Below are positions 46,915 through 59,000 of a stretch of 64,000 nucleotides of DNA, piece by piece (positions within the stretch are counted from its first letter, which is position 1; every line of letters starts with the position of its first letter). The position numbers and the translations under genes were made by a program. The notes beneath the pieces were generated by a model. The model was given only the letters and a program-made list of their open reading frames with translations. It ran no database searches and was not told the origin of the DNA. The stretch comes from Cepaea nemoralis (lineage: Eukaryota > Mollusca > Gastropoda > Stylommatophora > Helicidae): positions 1-64,000 of the forward strand of contig JACEFZ010015105.1 of NCBI GenBank assembly GCA_014155875.1, in the 5' to 3' direction.

Positions 46915-47020
46915 TAACTGTATAAGTAAAATAAAATTGCAATAATTAGTTATTTATACTGCTTAATAACCTATAAATAATTAATAATTTCTTTTTGTGA
47001 TAGGCTGCTGTAAACAAAAT

Positions 47021-47110
<90 letters not shown>
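47021..47110. repeat. (TA)n microsatellite
   Basis: About 90 bases of TA inside the hAT, close to its right inverted repeat. It produces the Tyr-Ile repeat ORF. Confidence 0.95.
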
Positions 47111-47112
<2 letters not shown>

Positions 47113-47161
47113 CTTTACTTTGTCAATGCGGCCCTTCGCACGAAAAGTTTGCCCACCCCTG

Positions 47162-47530
47162 CTCTAGATGCTTCATGGGTATGTCTACGTCTTGGACCAG
47201 GCTGCCCCTTCTTAACAGGTCGCAATGTTTTTGGAGGTGTTTTGTCCCTCCTTGTCTCCTTTGGTCTGTTTCTTACGACTTTGGAGTCGATAGCACGGGA
47301 GACACAACACGAGCTTGGTGTACAGCTTTGGCAGGGATAACATTTCGTAAACACTGGCGTCGGAAATATCCATGACAGCTGCTGCCTCCACGATATTCCT
47401 GATCACAAATTTCTTGATGGGGAAGCAACTGCACAGTTTGTGCAGCTCACGTACTTAACGTGGTCTCAGCCTTTCTTATTCCTTCTGTTATTTCTTCACT
47501 TCACATTTTTGATGCTGCGATGTGATGAAA
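47162..47530 (-). pseudogene. RPS26: RPS26 processed pseudogene, 5' and main part
   Basis: It matches ribosomal protein S26 of the small subunit. Minus-strand frames contain [17 protein letters not shown], the near-perfect [25 protein letters not shown], and [13 protein letters not shown] followed by DKTPP. Frameshifts occur near 47440 and 47330, with stops in the first 40 codons. No introns are seen and a poly(A) lies at the far side of the hAT (43092-43119), so it is a retrocopy. Start codon near 47504. The C-terminal ~15 residues run into the hAT junction. Confidence 0.87.
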
Positions 47531-47949
47531 GAGGTCGGAATTCAAACGTGATAGATTCTCATGATGGGGTTGGTTTCACTTTATGTCCACAGGTGAACAC
47601 GTGCTGAGAGTCAAAAATAAGGTTTCTCGCCTTGTATGAGGGGCAGAGTCTTTACCGGCCTTGTATAAGGAGCAGTGTCACGACTGTCCTTCAAAGAGGG
47701 ACAGTCATTTCCTCCCTTGTTTGACGGACATTGTCATTATCGGCCTTATGTGACAAGCGGCGTCATTACATAACGTACGAAATATCCTCCAGTATAAGAA
47801 TAGTACCATGGCGACATCTAGTATACCTTGCTAATACTGTTATAACGAGACATCCAATGTGTGAACAGAACATACACTGTTGTCACAGGCATAGGCCCTG
47901 AACCAGCCCGAGTCAAACTGTCATATCTGTTGCTATCTCCTGCCGCTCC
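47531..47949. other. No recognisable gene
   Basis: Contains an imperfect repeat of CCTTGTATGAGG / CCTTGTATAAGG-like words spaced ~40 bases (47630-47760) and nothing else that I can name. Confidence 0.45.
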
Positions 47950-48240
47950 CCGTCCCCTTCCTCTCCCCATATGTCATCTCAATATTATTATATCTTCCAC
48001 AACCTATGTCTTTTCTAAACCATACATAGTTTTAACATTCCAGATGCCAATCCTGGAAGTTTTCCAAGGAAAACGGTAATTAGCTGAATTGTTCTATATG
48101 ACCGGGCAGCCTGCCCTAAGTATAACCTTTCCTTAATCGCCTCCTGTGACATGCCTGATGGGGTGCAGTGTTACTATTCTTTGCATCCTTTGTGTGCTCA
48201 TTAACACACGGGCGTCTCTTGCAGGGAACTCAACCGTTCA
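47950..48240 (-). mobile_element. LINE 5' fragment with start of APE endonuclease (family I)
   Basis: The minus strand reads SRIGIWNVKTMYGLEKT, the usual beginning of an apurinic-type endonuclease domain in LINE ORF2 (WN motif). It is preceded by a GC-richer leader (CACCCCATCAGGCATGTCAC). Frame lost after ~30 codons. Confidence 0.48.
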
Positions 48241-48937
48241 GGAACTTGTGTGGATCTAGTCTGTAGGTCATGCAATAGTAGCGGAAACGATAGATTTGAT
48301 ATCATAATTTCTAATGCATCTTTCCATGGTGCATTACAGGTGAACAGAGAGGATATATTGCTGGCAATAAATCACAACTTAGTGCATGGTGGCCCAATAC
48401 TTAACAAATCTTCTTGATTCTGGCTGTTGGAAATGTAGTGAGTAAGAAATAATCGCAATAACTGCAGACGAAAACATATCCTGTCGTTCAGACAACTAGA
48501 GTGCAATGTATTAAGAAAATATTACTTTAACTATTCCCTGTTTTTATTCTTATTAGCCAACAGCAGTGCAAAGATTGGGATAAATAACAAAGTCCATTGT
48601 TCTCATACGAGTCTTTGATGACTAATCTTAAAATAGTTCCGTTCATATATGTGAACAATAAATATAACTGCTGGCACCTTGTCGTCTTGACAGACCATAT
48701 TATGTTTATTGTGCTTAAAAACGGACATAACAACTAGTTACTCATCAACAATTGTCCTGGTACAAATTCAAGGCTGCGTCTACCTGGAAGCCCAGGTACA
48801 TTTGTAACATTCGAATTTGCCCCAAAGAGGACTGAATCCATGACCGCCGGTCCACTGTGCTACTGTTACTCACAGATACATTTTGGGCATTCTAAACAAC
48901 AAACTGAACACAGTTGGCATTTGTGAGACATTGATTG
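48241..48937. other. No recognisable gene
   Basis: Unique-looking sequence with no domain-bearing ORF between the LINE 5' fragment and the tail of LINE B. Confidence 0.5.
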
Positions 48938-51900
48938 TTCTTCTTCTTCTTTCGTTCGCCTGAAATATGCCTATAACTGCAATGTTGTCTCTTGTATGAA
49001 TCCAATAGTCTTTTTTAGTTCATTCAGCGGTCCATAGAGTTTATCTTCCACTGTTGTCTCTCTAGGCCAGAAGGTTCGCCTGGATATGTTGTAGTTTGGG
49101 CAATCCTGGAGTATGTACTCTGCTGTCTGCAACGCCAAACCACATGTGCACATGGCTGAGTCACCAATCTTGAATTTTGTATACATGTGGTTGCGTAATC
49201 TATTGTGTCCTGTTCTGAGGCGCAGAAGAATGACCTGTTCTGGTCTGTCCATAACGTGGTAGTCGTCTTGAGTAAGGTTTGGTGGCCTTCTGACTGATTT
49301 GATCATTCTTTTCTTTTGGTGGTATGTAATAGGCACATCAGGTTGTTCTTCTTTTGCTCCTTCCTTAGCCAATCGATCAGCTCTGTCGTTTCCGGGGACT
49401 CCACAGTGGGATGGTATCCACTGTATGGTGATCTTACGCTGACTGCTAAGTTCAGAAAGTAGTGTCCTCAGAACTGGCAATTTCCCAGACAGGAGCGCCT
49501 CTATTACGGATTTTGCATCTGTCAATATCACCACAGGTTGTGTACCATGGCTGGTATTTTGTAATTTCTCTGTGGCTATCTTGATTGCCTCAATTTCAGC
49601 ATCATAGTTATGGCAGTACTTTCCTGTTGGAATTCTGGCCGTGTCTCTAGTATTATTTGGGTATTCTATGTACACTCCCGCTCCTCCATTTCGAACAGCA
49701 TTTTGTGCTGACCCATCTGTGTAAACTCGGATCCATAGGTCCTGTGGGTATTCGTCATCAAGGAAGCTGAGAGTGGCTGTTCTGCGCTGTACACTGTTCT
49801 GTTCTTCCTTGTCAAATATTCCTCTCACTTTTGACTGGATTTGTAGCGATATTCTATGTTCATCTTTCCACGGGGTTCGCTCTGGAATGGTTGTCAGGGG
49901 GATACCAACTGTGGGAAGATCGATGGTTTCTCTGCAGAGTTGTTTGGCCTGGTGGATGAAACTACTTCTTTTCAACCGCCCCATAGCTAAGTTTTCAAAT
50001 CGGTTCTTCATAGGGTGGCCTGGCAAGCTGAGAAACTTTTCTGCTTGTATGAGTGTTTTTGTATCTCTGCGTTCTCTTAAAGCTTGTGTCCTCCCCATTT
50101 TCTCCATTGCTACTATAGGGGTTGATCTCATCCCTCCTGTGATGACTCTAAGAGCTTGATTTTGCACCTTGTCCAGCTCCTGCAATGTAGTTTTGGATGC
50201 TGAACACCACGCAGTTGACCCGTATTCCAAGTGTGGTCGTATGCTCTGTTGATAAACTTTGCTAAGTATTTTCCCACTGGCTCCCCAAGTGGTTCCAGTT
50301 AGCTTTCTCAGGATGGCAATTTTCCTTCTGGCTTTTGCTACTGCTTTTTTGATGTGTTTTCTCCATGTCAGCCTGTCGTCGAATGTTACACCAAGGTATG
50401 TTGGTTCCTTGTCTTCTCTTAGGGGTGTTCCATTTATCTGAATGCTCCCTGCCTTTTGTTTCGGAGAAAGGGTAAATAGAGTGGTGCTGCACTTGTCAGT
50501 GTTTATGCTGATACACCATCTATCCGCCCATGCAACAAATGTATCTACAGCTCTCTGTAGCAATATGGTGGCCACTGATGCATGTTCATTTGCGCTCCAC
50601 AAAACCAGGTCATCAGCGTACATTGCCGCTTTAATTCCATCGGGTAGATTAGCAACAAGATCATTGATGAAGATTAGAAAAAGTGTTGGGGACAGGACTC
50701 CGCCCTGGGGAACACCGTGACGCAGTAGTACTTTCTTGCTCTTGAGACCGTCTATCTGTACTCGGGCTCTTCTGTTGTGCAAGTATGCTTTTACCCATTT
50801 GTACATTCTTCCATTGACTTTACAGTTTCTCAGTTTCTTCATCAGACCTTCTTTCCAGACTTTGTCAAAGGCTTTCTTCAGATCTATCCAAGCCGCAAGT
50901 ACCAGCTTCTTCTCTTGGAATGCATCCTCAACTTCTTGAGAGAGGTAGGTTGTCTGATCTTCCGTAGAGTAGCACTGCCTAAAGGCAGCCTGTTGTGGCA
51001 CAAGGATGTTTTCACTTTCAATGTACCACTGTAGTCTGTGATTGATGACGCGTTCCATTGTTTTGCAGAGACAACTGGTGAGGCTAATGGGTCTGTAGCT
51101 GGAGGCAATGGAACTGTCTTTCCCAGATTTTAGGAGGGGTATCATGATTGCTTCTCTCCAGACTTGTGGAACACTGCCTAAGGTCCATGTATTATTAAAG
51201 ATCTGTAGCAGCTTTGCTTTGGCCTCTGTTCCTAGGTTCCTGATCATTTCATTGGAGATACCATCAGCTCCTGGTGATTTTCTCATTTTCAGTTTTGATA
51301 TGGCTAGCTCCAGTTCACTGAATGTGATAGGTGTCTCCATAACCTCATGTACAATTTCCTTCTGTCCTGTATTTTGCCATTTCTCTCGAATCTCTTGTTG
51401 TTTCTCTGGACTAATTTCAATATTGTTATCTTGTGCGAATGAGTCCGCAAAATGGTCAGCTGCTTGCTTTCCTGTTAAGATGTTTCCGTCTTTATGTAGC
51501 GCAATTTTTGAGTTTCTCCCTGTGCCCTCATCGTTAAGCTGTTTTATTAGCCTCCATAACTTCCTTGCGTCTCTTTCAAAGTTCAGTGACTCTGTTTTCT
51601 CCTGCCAGCTTTTCCGTCTAGCCTGCAGTTGGGCCCTTTGAAATTTGGCTTTTGCGTGCTGATATTTATTGTGGTGCTCTTGGCTGGGATTGGCCTCTGC
51701 TTGTTTTCTACATACATCCACATCATTATGCAACTGTTCCAGTTCACTATTCCAGTAGGGTTTATAATGTTTACGGGCTCCTCTTGGTATTGTTTCTCGT
51801 GCTGCCTGTAGTATGCATTTCCCAAACTCTTCAACTACTTTATTTATGTCCTTCTCAGTGTTCAGGTTTCTAACCAGTATGCTGGTGCGATGCTTGTACA

Positions 51901-52636
51901 TTGCCCAGTCTGCTTTCTTGTAGTTCCACCTCGAGAGGGTGCTGCTTTCACTTACAAGCTCATTTTCTACAGTTAGAAAGACTGGCCGATGGTCACTGCC
52001 ACCAAGTTGTTTCCCAACAATTCGTGTAATGTTCCACTCCAGGTCTGGTGAATGAAACGCCAGGTCAGGTGTAGTTGTAGAGTGCCATGATCTCGAGTAG
52101 AAGGTATGTGGGTCAGACGGCTTGTTAATCAGGATGAATCTATTCTCATCCTGCCAATCTTCCAATCTCTCTCCTCTCTGGTCCATGTGATCATAGCCCC
52201 AGCTCTGCGAATGGCTGTTGAAGTCGCCACACACAATCATTTTTCCTTTTAATGGTAGTGTGTCCAGTGCCTGTGGGCGGTCATTTGGGCAGTAGTAATT
52301 GATCAGGTGAAAGTCTGTATTGTCTGTCTTAAGTTTAAGTGCCTGATACTCAGCCCCTTCCATGTGAACTTCAATTTGGGAAGCAGGAATGTTGTTTTTG
52401 ACAAGAGTCAGTATCCCACCCTTTCGCCTGTCCTTTCGGTCAGATCGGTAACACTGGTAGCCTCTGATTTTGAAGGCTATATTTTCCTTCAGGTGAGTTT
52501 CTTGCAAGCAGCATACACTTACATTTTCATTGGCCAAGATGTTTTCTAGTTCTATTCTTTTTTTGGTGATACCCTCTGCATTCCAGTGCATTATTTTAAG
52601 TCTTTGATTGTTGATATGATAGATATTCGGCGTCAC
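48938..52636 (-). mobile_element. LINE B, nearly complete, I-superfamily type
   Basis: It contains one open frame with endonuclease, RT and RNase H, a very short 3' UTR (~20 bases) and a (GAA)n tail (plus TTC repeats at 48939-48955). The 5' boundary coincides with the GATGA-repeat tail of LINE A. No target duplication was found. It is the best-preserved LINE in the window. Confidence 0.88.
48971..52636 (-). CDS. LINE B ORF2: APE endonuclease, reverse transcriptase, RNase H
   Basis: 1221 codons without a stop. Residues 12-225 are an APE endonuclease (WNAEG, QETHL, GDFNSH, SDHRP). Residues 450-730 are the RT (GVPQGGVLSP; active box YADD at 673-676). Residues 967-1095 are RNase H with D973, E1014, D1040 and D1084. 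A C-terminal Cys motif (CTCGLALQTAEYILQDC) is present. All expected catalytic residues are present. The first codon of the open frame is GTG at the LINE A junction. The first ATG is codon 16 (52591), right at the domain edge, so the natural start may be lost by 5' truncation. The product would nick DNA and reverse-transcribe the element. Confidence 0.92.
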   Translation of the reverse strand: MTPNIYHINNQRLKIMHWNAEGITKKRIELENILANENVSVCCLQETHLKENIAFKIRGYQCYRSDRKDRRKGGILTLVKNNIPASQIEVHMEGAEYQALKLKTDNTDFHLINYYCPNDRPQALDTLPLKGKMIVCGDFNSHSQSWGYDHMDQRGERLEDWQDENRFILINKPSDPHTFYSRSWHSTTTPDLAFHSPDLEWNITRIVGKQLGGSDHRPVFLTVENELVSESSTLSRWNYKKADWAMYKHRTSILVRNLNTEKDINKVVEEFGKCILQAARETIPRGARKHYKPYWNSELEQLHNDVDVCRKQAEANPSQEHHNKYQHAKAKFQRAQLQARRKSWQEKTESLNFERDARKLWRLIKQLNDEGTGRNSKIALHKDGNILTGKQAADHFADSFAQDNNIEISPEKQQEIREKWQNTGQKEIVHEVMETPITFSELELAISKLKMRKSPGADGISNEMIRNLGTEAKAKLLQIFNNTWTLGSVPQVWREAIMIPLLKSGKDSSIASSYRPISLTSCLCKTMERVINHRLQWYIESENILVPQQAAFRQCYSTEDQTTYLSQEVEDAFQEKKLVLAAWIDLKKAFDKVWKEGLMKKLRNCKVNGRMYKWVKAYLHNRRARVQIDGLKSKKVLLRHGVPQGGVLSPTLFLIFINDLVANLPDGIKAAMYADDLVLWSANEHASVATILLQRAVDTFVAWADRWCISINTDKCSTTLFTLSPKQKAGSIQINGTPLREDKEPTYLGVTFDDRLTWRKHIKKAVAKARRKIAILRKLTGTTWGASGKILSKVYQQSIRPHLEYGSTAWCSASKTTLQELDKVQNQALRVITGGMRSTPIVAMEKMGRTQALRERRDTKTLIQAEKFLSLPGHPMKNRFENLAMGRLKRSSFIHQAKQLCRETIDLPTVGIPLTTIPERTPWKDEHRISLQIQSKVRGIFDKEEQNSVQRRTATLSFLDDEYPQDLWIRVYTDGSAQNAVRNGGAGVYIEYPNNTRDTARIPTGKYCHNYDAEIEAIKIATEKLQNTSHGTQPVVILTDAKSVIEALLSGKLPVLRTLLSELSSQRKITIQWIPSHCGVPGNDRADRLAKEGAKEEQPDVPITYHQKKRMIKSVRRPPNLTQDDYHVMDRPEQVILLRLRTGHNRLRNHMYTKFKIGDSAMCTCGLALQTAEYILQDCPNYNISRRTFWPRETTVEDKLYGPLNELKKTIGFIQETTLQL

Positions 52637-55314
52637 CTCATCTCATCTCTCATCTCATCATGTTCCTCTTGTACCTTGCGGTGTCGAGGTGAAGTATAAA
52701 CAGTGAGAGAGTGCCCGCTTATGGGCTTTATGTATCGATATTCCCATAGACTCTGTTATTCCCTGCTTCCATTGTTTACATGGTCGGTCTCTTCCTCTGC
52801 TTCCATCTGGTCTATACATCATTGTTTGTTGTGGTATACTGTTAGTTGGTAACCTACTTGCATGGCCAAATCATTTGACTTGCTGCCTTCTAATAAAATA
52901 TAGTGCAGCTATAACCCCCATTTTAGTCCTTAATACTTTATTTCTGATTTATCTCTTCTTGATTCATTAAGTGTTCTTCTCAGGAATCTCATTTCTGTTG
53001 TGATTTTTCTTTTCTCTTTTTCTGTCATAGTCCAGATTTGGCATTGGTAACATAGAGTTGGTAGGAAGAGTGTGTTGTAAAGTGCTTTCTTAGTAGTTAT
53101 TGATACATGTTTGTTCTTTAGTTTTGGTGCCATTTGTCCAATGAATTGGTGTGCCTTATTGCATCTATTTTCCATCTCGTCTTCAGATTTGCCATGTGAT
53201 GATATTATACTTCCTAGGTACTTGAATCTCTTTACTTGTTTCAAGGTATGTTCGTTTAGGTGAATAGTTGTTGCTTTTTCTTCTTTAGTTACAGCTATTA
53301 CCTCTGTTTTGCTTGTGCTAATTTTGATGTTATGTTCCGTACACATTTCATTTAGATTATTCATGTGGTCTTGTAATTCAGCTTCTGATTTTGCTATAAC
53401 TGCTTGGTCATCCGCAAACAGGAGTTCTCTATTGGTTAGATTTTCAGATGGTTCTTCTTCTGTGTTGTCGTCATGCGGTTTTCTTGCGGTCTCTGCTTGG
53501 GTGGTTTCTTTACATGTGTTGTCTATATATGTTTTGAACAATAGAGGGGACAGGACACAACCTTGTCGTACTCCAGATGTTATGGTGAAGGGTTCTGAGT
53601 GTTCTCCAGTTGCTCTTACTATGCATTCACTGTTGTTGTATAAGCTTCTACATAGGATTGTTAGATGTGTACTCACTTCATATTGTTAAGGGATTTCCCA
53701 CAGCTTGTTTCTATCTACTCTATCAAATGCCTTTTCATGGCTAAGTAATGTGTTTAATTGAATTTGATTGCTGTTTATATCTAAGAGCAAAAATGGCATC
53801 TGTGCATCCTTTGTTTTATTTTTCCTAAATCCAAGTTGCGTTTCGCTTTGCTGGGGTTCTATAGTAGTTCGTAATCTTTTCTCAAGAATTTCGCAAATAT
53901 TTTCCCAGTTTGACTCAACAGTGAAATGCATCTGTGTTGTGTGCAGTCTCTTTCGCTGCCTTTGTTTGTTTGTTTTTTTTCTTCAAATTGGGATGATTAT
54001 GGCGATTCCCCAGTCTCGTCTTGTCTGTTTTTCTACCCAAACATGGTTGAATAGTCTATGTAGCTATGCTATTCCTACTTCTCTTGCCGCTTTAATTAGT
54101 TTATTTGGTATTTCATCTTGTCCTGGTGATTTGTTCAATGAGGCTAATTTGACGCTTATATAATTTCTTCTTTCAGTATGTCTGGTTCTAGTTCTTCGGT
54201 GGTATCTGTGTCGGTTTCTTGAATTCCTGTGACATATTATGGGATGTTGAGAAGTTGTTCGAATTACTGTTTCCATCTTATTATGATTTATTTTTGTTCA
54301 CTTATTGGTTCTCCATTTTCACTGTTAATTATTTGAGTTGGGTCAAAGGGTTCTCCTATGGTTCTCATTGCACTTATTTTTTGTGTGTAGAAGTTTCTAG
54401 TTGCCTCCTTGTAGTTTTTATTCAGGGTTTCTCCATACTCCTCCCAGTCTTTTTGTTGTTTCTCTCTTTACTATCCTGTTCACATGTCTTCTTTTTATTT
54501 TATATTCTATGTAATTGCATTCCTGTTTGCTCTTCGACCACTTTTTATATTTTTCCTTTTTGTCTTTTACAGCTTTCTTTACTTCTGCGTTCCACCAATT
54601 TGTTATTTTCTTTATCCTTGTTTTGCGTTTTCGTGGTTCTACATGGCATTTTTGCAGTATTTAAAATGCTTGATTTGAACAACTTCAATTCTTCTTCCAC
54701 TGTCTTTCTTTTTATGTGTATTTTTTTTTAAACAAAGATTTCAGTTAGTTATTTCTCATAATTTCCCCTCAATGCCTCGTCTTGGTTTTTTTTTAAGTTT
54801 ACTGATTCGCATGGCATGTATTTTCCTGGTCTTGCTTCCTTCTACTGATGATTCTTATTGTGGCAACGACTGCTTTGTGGTCTGTGTTTATACTTACGTT
54901 TGGCACTGCCCTTGCATCTAATATATTTCTCTTTCTGTTATTTCTGGTTAATATAAAATCAATTTGGCTTTTAGTATCTAGATCATTCCATTTATATCAG
55001 GTGTATATTTGCGACTCTTTTGTTATATAGAGGTCGTATTGGCTGCATAGCTCTATCAATCTACCTCCGTTATCATTTCTTTCATGATATTAGTCTCCAA
55101 ATGCTCCAAGATGTTTTTTCAATGCCTGCTCTGTTGTGTCCTAGTCTTGCATTGAAGTCTCCCATAACTATGATGTTGTCCTGCTTATCTATTTTATTTA
55201 GCACGTCATGGACGTCTTCGTAGAATTCCTAGCATTCTTGCTCATTATTGTTTGTATTGCATGGTGCGTACATTTGTACATATGTTGTAATTGTTTGTTC
55301 TTTTATTCTCACTG
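52637..55314 (-). mobile_element. LINE A, 3' part (separated from its 5' part by LINE C)
   Basis: Minus strand, from 55314 down: the end of the APE domain (GDFNARLGHN near 55150), a linker, RT (SPGQDEIPNKLIKA near 54130; LGFRKNKTKDAQ; SGVRQGCVLSPLLF; FADD near 53420), the thumb, and the C terminus (MRFLRRTLNESRRD near 52975). The 3' end has the CGACACCGCAAGGTACAAG sequence and a (GATGA)n tail (52637-52665). The RT middle is open for 248 codons (52930-53676) but other parts have frameshifts. It shares its family with the copy at 27.1-28.8 kb. Confidence 0.87.
52930..53676 (-). pseudogene. LINE A ORF2, longest open part (RT palm and thumb)
   Basis: Starting near VSTHLTILCRSL, it contains TSGVRQGCVLSPLLF, the RT active box as FADD (in LLFADDQAVIAK), KTEVIAVTKEE, RFKYLGSIISSHGKSEDEME and TEMRFLRRTL. 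It is in-frame but lacks the upstream RT segments, which lie in other frames at 53686-54276. A part of a dead ORF2. Confidence 0.85.
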
Positions 55315-56076
55315 ATCTGTGTGAGGTCTTTGTCAGATATGACTGAGCTACCGTATGACAGTAGACGGTACTACATGCTTTCAATCAGCGCCGAATGTTG
55401 GACGGCACTTACCAAACCCGACACGCCACATTGTGCCAACGGCTTCGGACGGAAGAGCGCAATTGGGGGGGGGGGGGGTACAAGCCTTATCCTGGTGCGA
55501 GGAAATGCAAACTAAGGACAAAATGTCATGGCAGGGCAGATCAGGCCATTAGCCTTGGTTCGCAGCTGGTCTAGGATCGAAGCTCCGACAGGCGGACAGT
55601 TAGAGCACTGCTATGTTGATCCGACAGCGCCCGCAGCTTGTCTTGTTCCAGATGTATTGGTATTGCATTCCTCTGGAGTGAACTAGGCAGTCCGAGAGAG
55701 GGATCATGCTCCATGGGCAACACATGGTCTCTATATTTTAGCCCAGGCTTTGTGCTATTGAGATGTATAACTCCATCCCTTGTCTTAACCGGTCTCGGAA
55801 TCAAAGCGAGAGTTAGCAGTTACGGGTTATAAGTTCTAGTTAATTGGCGTAGACATGGGGCGCCACGGGTTGCTTCTGACGGTGTGAGACAACTACAGGT
55901 GTCACTAATCGGCTACCCCCCCCCCCCCCCCCTTAAGCTGGCCAGCCCCCGGCCAGTTGGGTGCTGTTCCGCCACAGCCTGCCTGCTTTAATGGATGTTT
56001 GGGGCTAGGACAAAATCTGAAACGCAGGCAGTTGAACTAATACACCAGGCACTAATAAAAAAAAAATAGAAACCTC

Positions 56077-59000
56077 AAGCTACGGCTTGCAACCTGGAAC
56101 ATAAGAACCATGTGTCCAGGGTTATCCACTGACCTGACGAATACTGACGATGTGAGAAAAACGGTTGTGATTGATGCCGAACTCAATCTTCTTAAAATTG
56201 ATATTGCTGGCCTGCAGGAGACTCGCTTCACTGAGGAAGAGTCAATCGAGGAAAACAATTTTACCGTTGTTTTTTTTTTTGGGGGGGGGGGGGGTGGAGG
56301 GGGGGGGGGAAGGGTAGAGGGCAGGCAGAGAAAAAAGCAGCATGGTGTGGGCTTTGCAGTGAAGAATTCGCTACTGTGAATGATTGAAATTCCAGCTCTA
56401 GAAATTGAAAGACTATTATCCCTGCTCTTGGTAACCTCTTGTGGTTTTGCCGCCATTATCACTGCATATGCACCGACACTTGCTTCCTCTGATGATGTAA
56501 AGGATTCGTTCTATGAGGGGCTAGACTATGTGATCAAGGCAGTTCCAAAATCTGATTATATCCACAATCTGACTAACATCGGTCGCATGAATGAAACTGG
56601 ACAAAGACTGTTGGAACACCAGAAATGACCTGTGTATTGCAAACTTCTTCTTTAAAACAAAAGAGCTGCATAAGGTCACATGGAAAGATCCAAGATCCGG
56701 CCATTGGCATCAGCTGGAATTCATCATCATACGGAGACAACATCTGAACCAAACATTATTAACTTGAAGTTACCACAGTCCTGACTGTGATACGGATCAT
56801 TCTTTGGTTGTTGCAAGAGTTAGACTGAGACCAAAGAGAAGCTACACAGCTAAACACACATTTAGCCCCAGGATTAATCTTAGTAAAAACCTCGATCCTG
56901 ATAAGTGTTTTGAGTACCAACAGATAGCTGAAGACGATTTGACTGATACATCAGAAATTTGTACAGCAAGTGAAAAGTGGGGTAAACTTAAGGAAACTCT
57001 TTAAAACAGCAGTAGAGGTTTACGACACTGAGGATCATAAGAGGCAGGACTGGTTTGCGGCAAATAGCCAGACACTGCAGACCTTGATTGATAAAAATGA
57101 AGAAAAAAGGAAAGAACAACGCGCAACACTCTCAGTGAGTTGAAGCAAGCTGGGAAGGATGTGCAAAAGGATGCCAGGCAGTGTGCAAATGACTATTGGA
57201 TCAAGTTATACGAGTCCATTCAAAATGCAAGTGATAAGGGAAACATCAGAAGCATGTATGAAGGGATAAAGAAAACCTGTGGTCCAGTGATCAAAAGAAG
57301 TGCAACACTGAAACCTTGACTGGATAAATTATTACTGATAAGAAACAGCAGACGGACAGATGGGTAGAGCACTATATAGAGCTTTACTCAAGTGAGACCA
57401 AATTAGCGGATGATACCCTCATCGCCATAGATGCTCTGCCAACTCTTGACCACCTGGACACGCTTCCCACCATAACAGAAGTTAAGTGTGCTATAAATGA
57501 AATTGCATCTGGCAATTCTCCAGGTAAGGATGGAATTCCGATAGAGGTTATCAGGAGTGGGCAAGACACACTCACTCTACAGATCCACCAGCTAATAGAG
57601 CTATGCTGACGAGAAGAACAAGTCCCACAGAATTTCAAAGACTCAAGCATCATAACATTGTACAAGAACAAGTGCAATCTCAGCGACTGTAACAATTATA
57701 GGTTTATCTTACTTCTGTGTATTGTTGGGAAAGTATTTGCCAGAATTGTTCTGGGAGATCAAGTCTACCCCAAATCACAGTGTGGTTTGCGACAGAACCG
57801 GTCTACCACTGATATGATATTCTTATTCCGACAAATGCAAGAAAAATGCAGTGAACAGAATCAGCCACTGTTTATTGCCTTCATCGACCTCACAAAGGCA
57901 TTTGATTTGGTCAGTCGTGAGGGTCTGTTCAAGGCAATAAAGAAGATTGGCTGCCCACCAACTCTTCTGTCCATTGTGGAATCGTTCCACACATCATGAA
58001 GGGTATAATCAAGTTTGATGGTGCAACTTCATGTAAGTTTGAAATCATGAGTGGAGTTAAGCACGGTTGTGTACTAGTTCCCATCCTCTTTGGAATATAC
58101 TTTTCACTTCCACTGAAATATGCCTTTCGTGATCAGAATGCCGGTATATACATTCACTCATGTTCAGATGGCGGCCTCTACAATGCTCATAGATTGAAGG
58201 CCAAGACCAAAATTAGGAGGGTACTGATTAGTGAGTTTCTTTTTGCAGATGATGCTGCAATTTCCACCCACTCTGAGAAAGAATTACGTCTACTGTTTGC
58301 ATTCTCCACTGCTTTTTCTGAATTCAGTTTAAAAATTAGCAAAAAGAAGACACAGATTATGTCACAAGGTGCACATTGGGTCCCATCAATCTTTATTGAC
58401 GACGCCGAACTAGAGATAGTAGACCATTTTGCACATCTAGGATCAGAGGTAAATGGCAACATATTCCTGGATCAGGAAATCAACATCAGGATTGGTAAGC
58501 CAGCTACAACAATGAACAGGTTAAGAAAAAGAGTCTGGGATAAATTGATGCTTATTGCCAAAACAAAAGTCCTTGACTATCAAGCCTATGTCCTTAGTAC
58601 TCTTCTTTACGGCAGTGAAGCCTGGAAAACTTACTCATACCAAGAGAAACGTTTGAACGGCTTTCATATGCGAGTGTCTGTGAAGAATACTTGGTATTAA
58701 GTGGCCAGACAAGATCACAAATTCTGAAGTATTGGAAAGATCAGATTGTGTTACGGTATATTCCATGCTCAGTCTTCGTAGACTTAGATGGATAGTGCCA
58801 TATTACTGCTTAAGGGTTGTTCATTAATTCCAACTGATAAATTATAACAAAATGAACTTCGGCTCGCTCCAATAATCAACAGTAATATGATCTTTGCGAG
58901 CTAATCAGAACTTGAATAAAGAAAGTCGATACCTGGACGTTTAGCAAGTAAAATCGTCATTTAATTTCTTTCACAGTGTGCAAGGTTTGTTTATAACATA

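Larger units (their letters stand above)
43166..47161 (+). mobile_element. hAT transposon, full length, hosting two Helitrons
   Basis: Terminal inverted repeats CAGGGGTGGACAAACT (left) and its near-complement at the right end (15 of 16 match), flanked by a perfect 8-bp duplication ctctagat (43158-43165 and 47162-47169), the hAT hallmark. Inside are a broken transposase (43302-45125), two tandem Helitrons (45248-46914) and a TA microsatellite (47021-47110). Without the Helitrons it would be ~2.3 kb. It is inserted in the 3' part of an RPS26 retropseudogene. Confidence 0.93.

Noticed and set aside
54219..54731. 170-codon Phe/Leu/Ser-rich plus-strand frame as a membrane protein
   Set aside because: It is the antisense of LINE A, whose A-rich strand gives hydrophobic codons on the complement.
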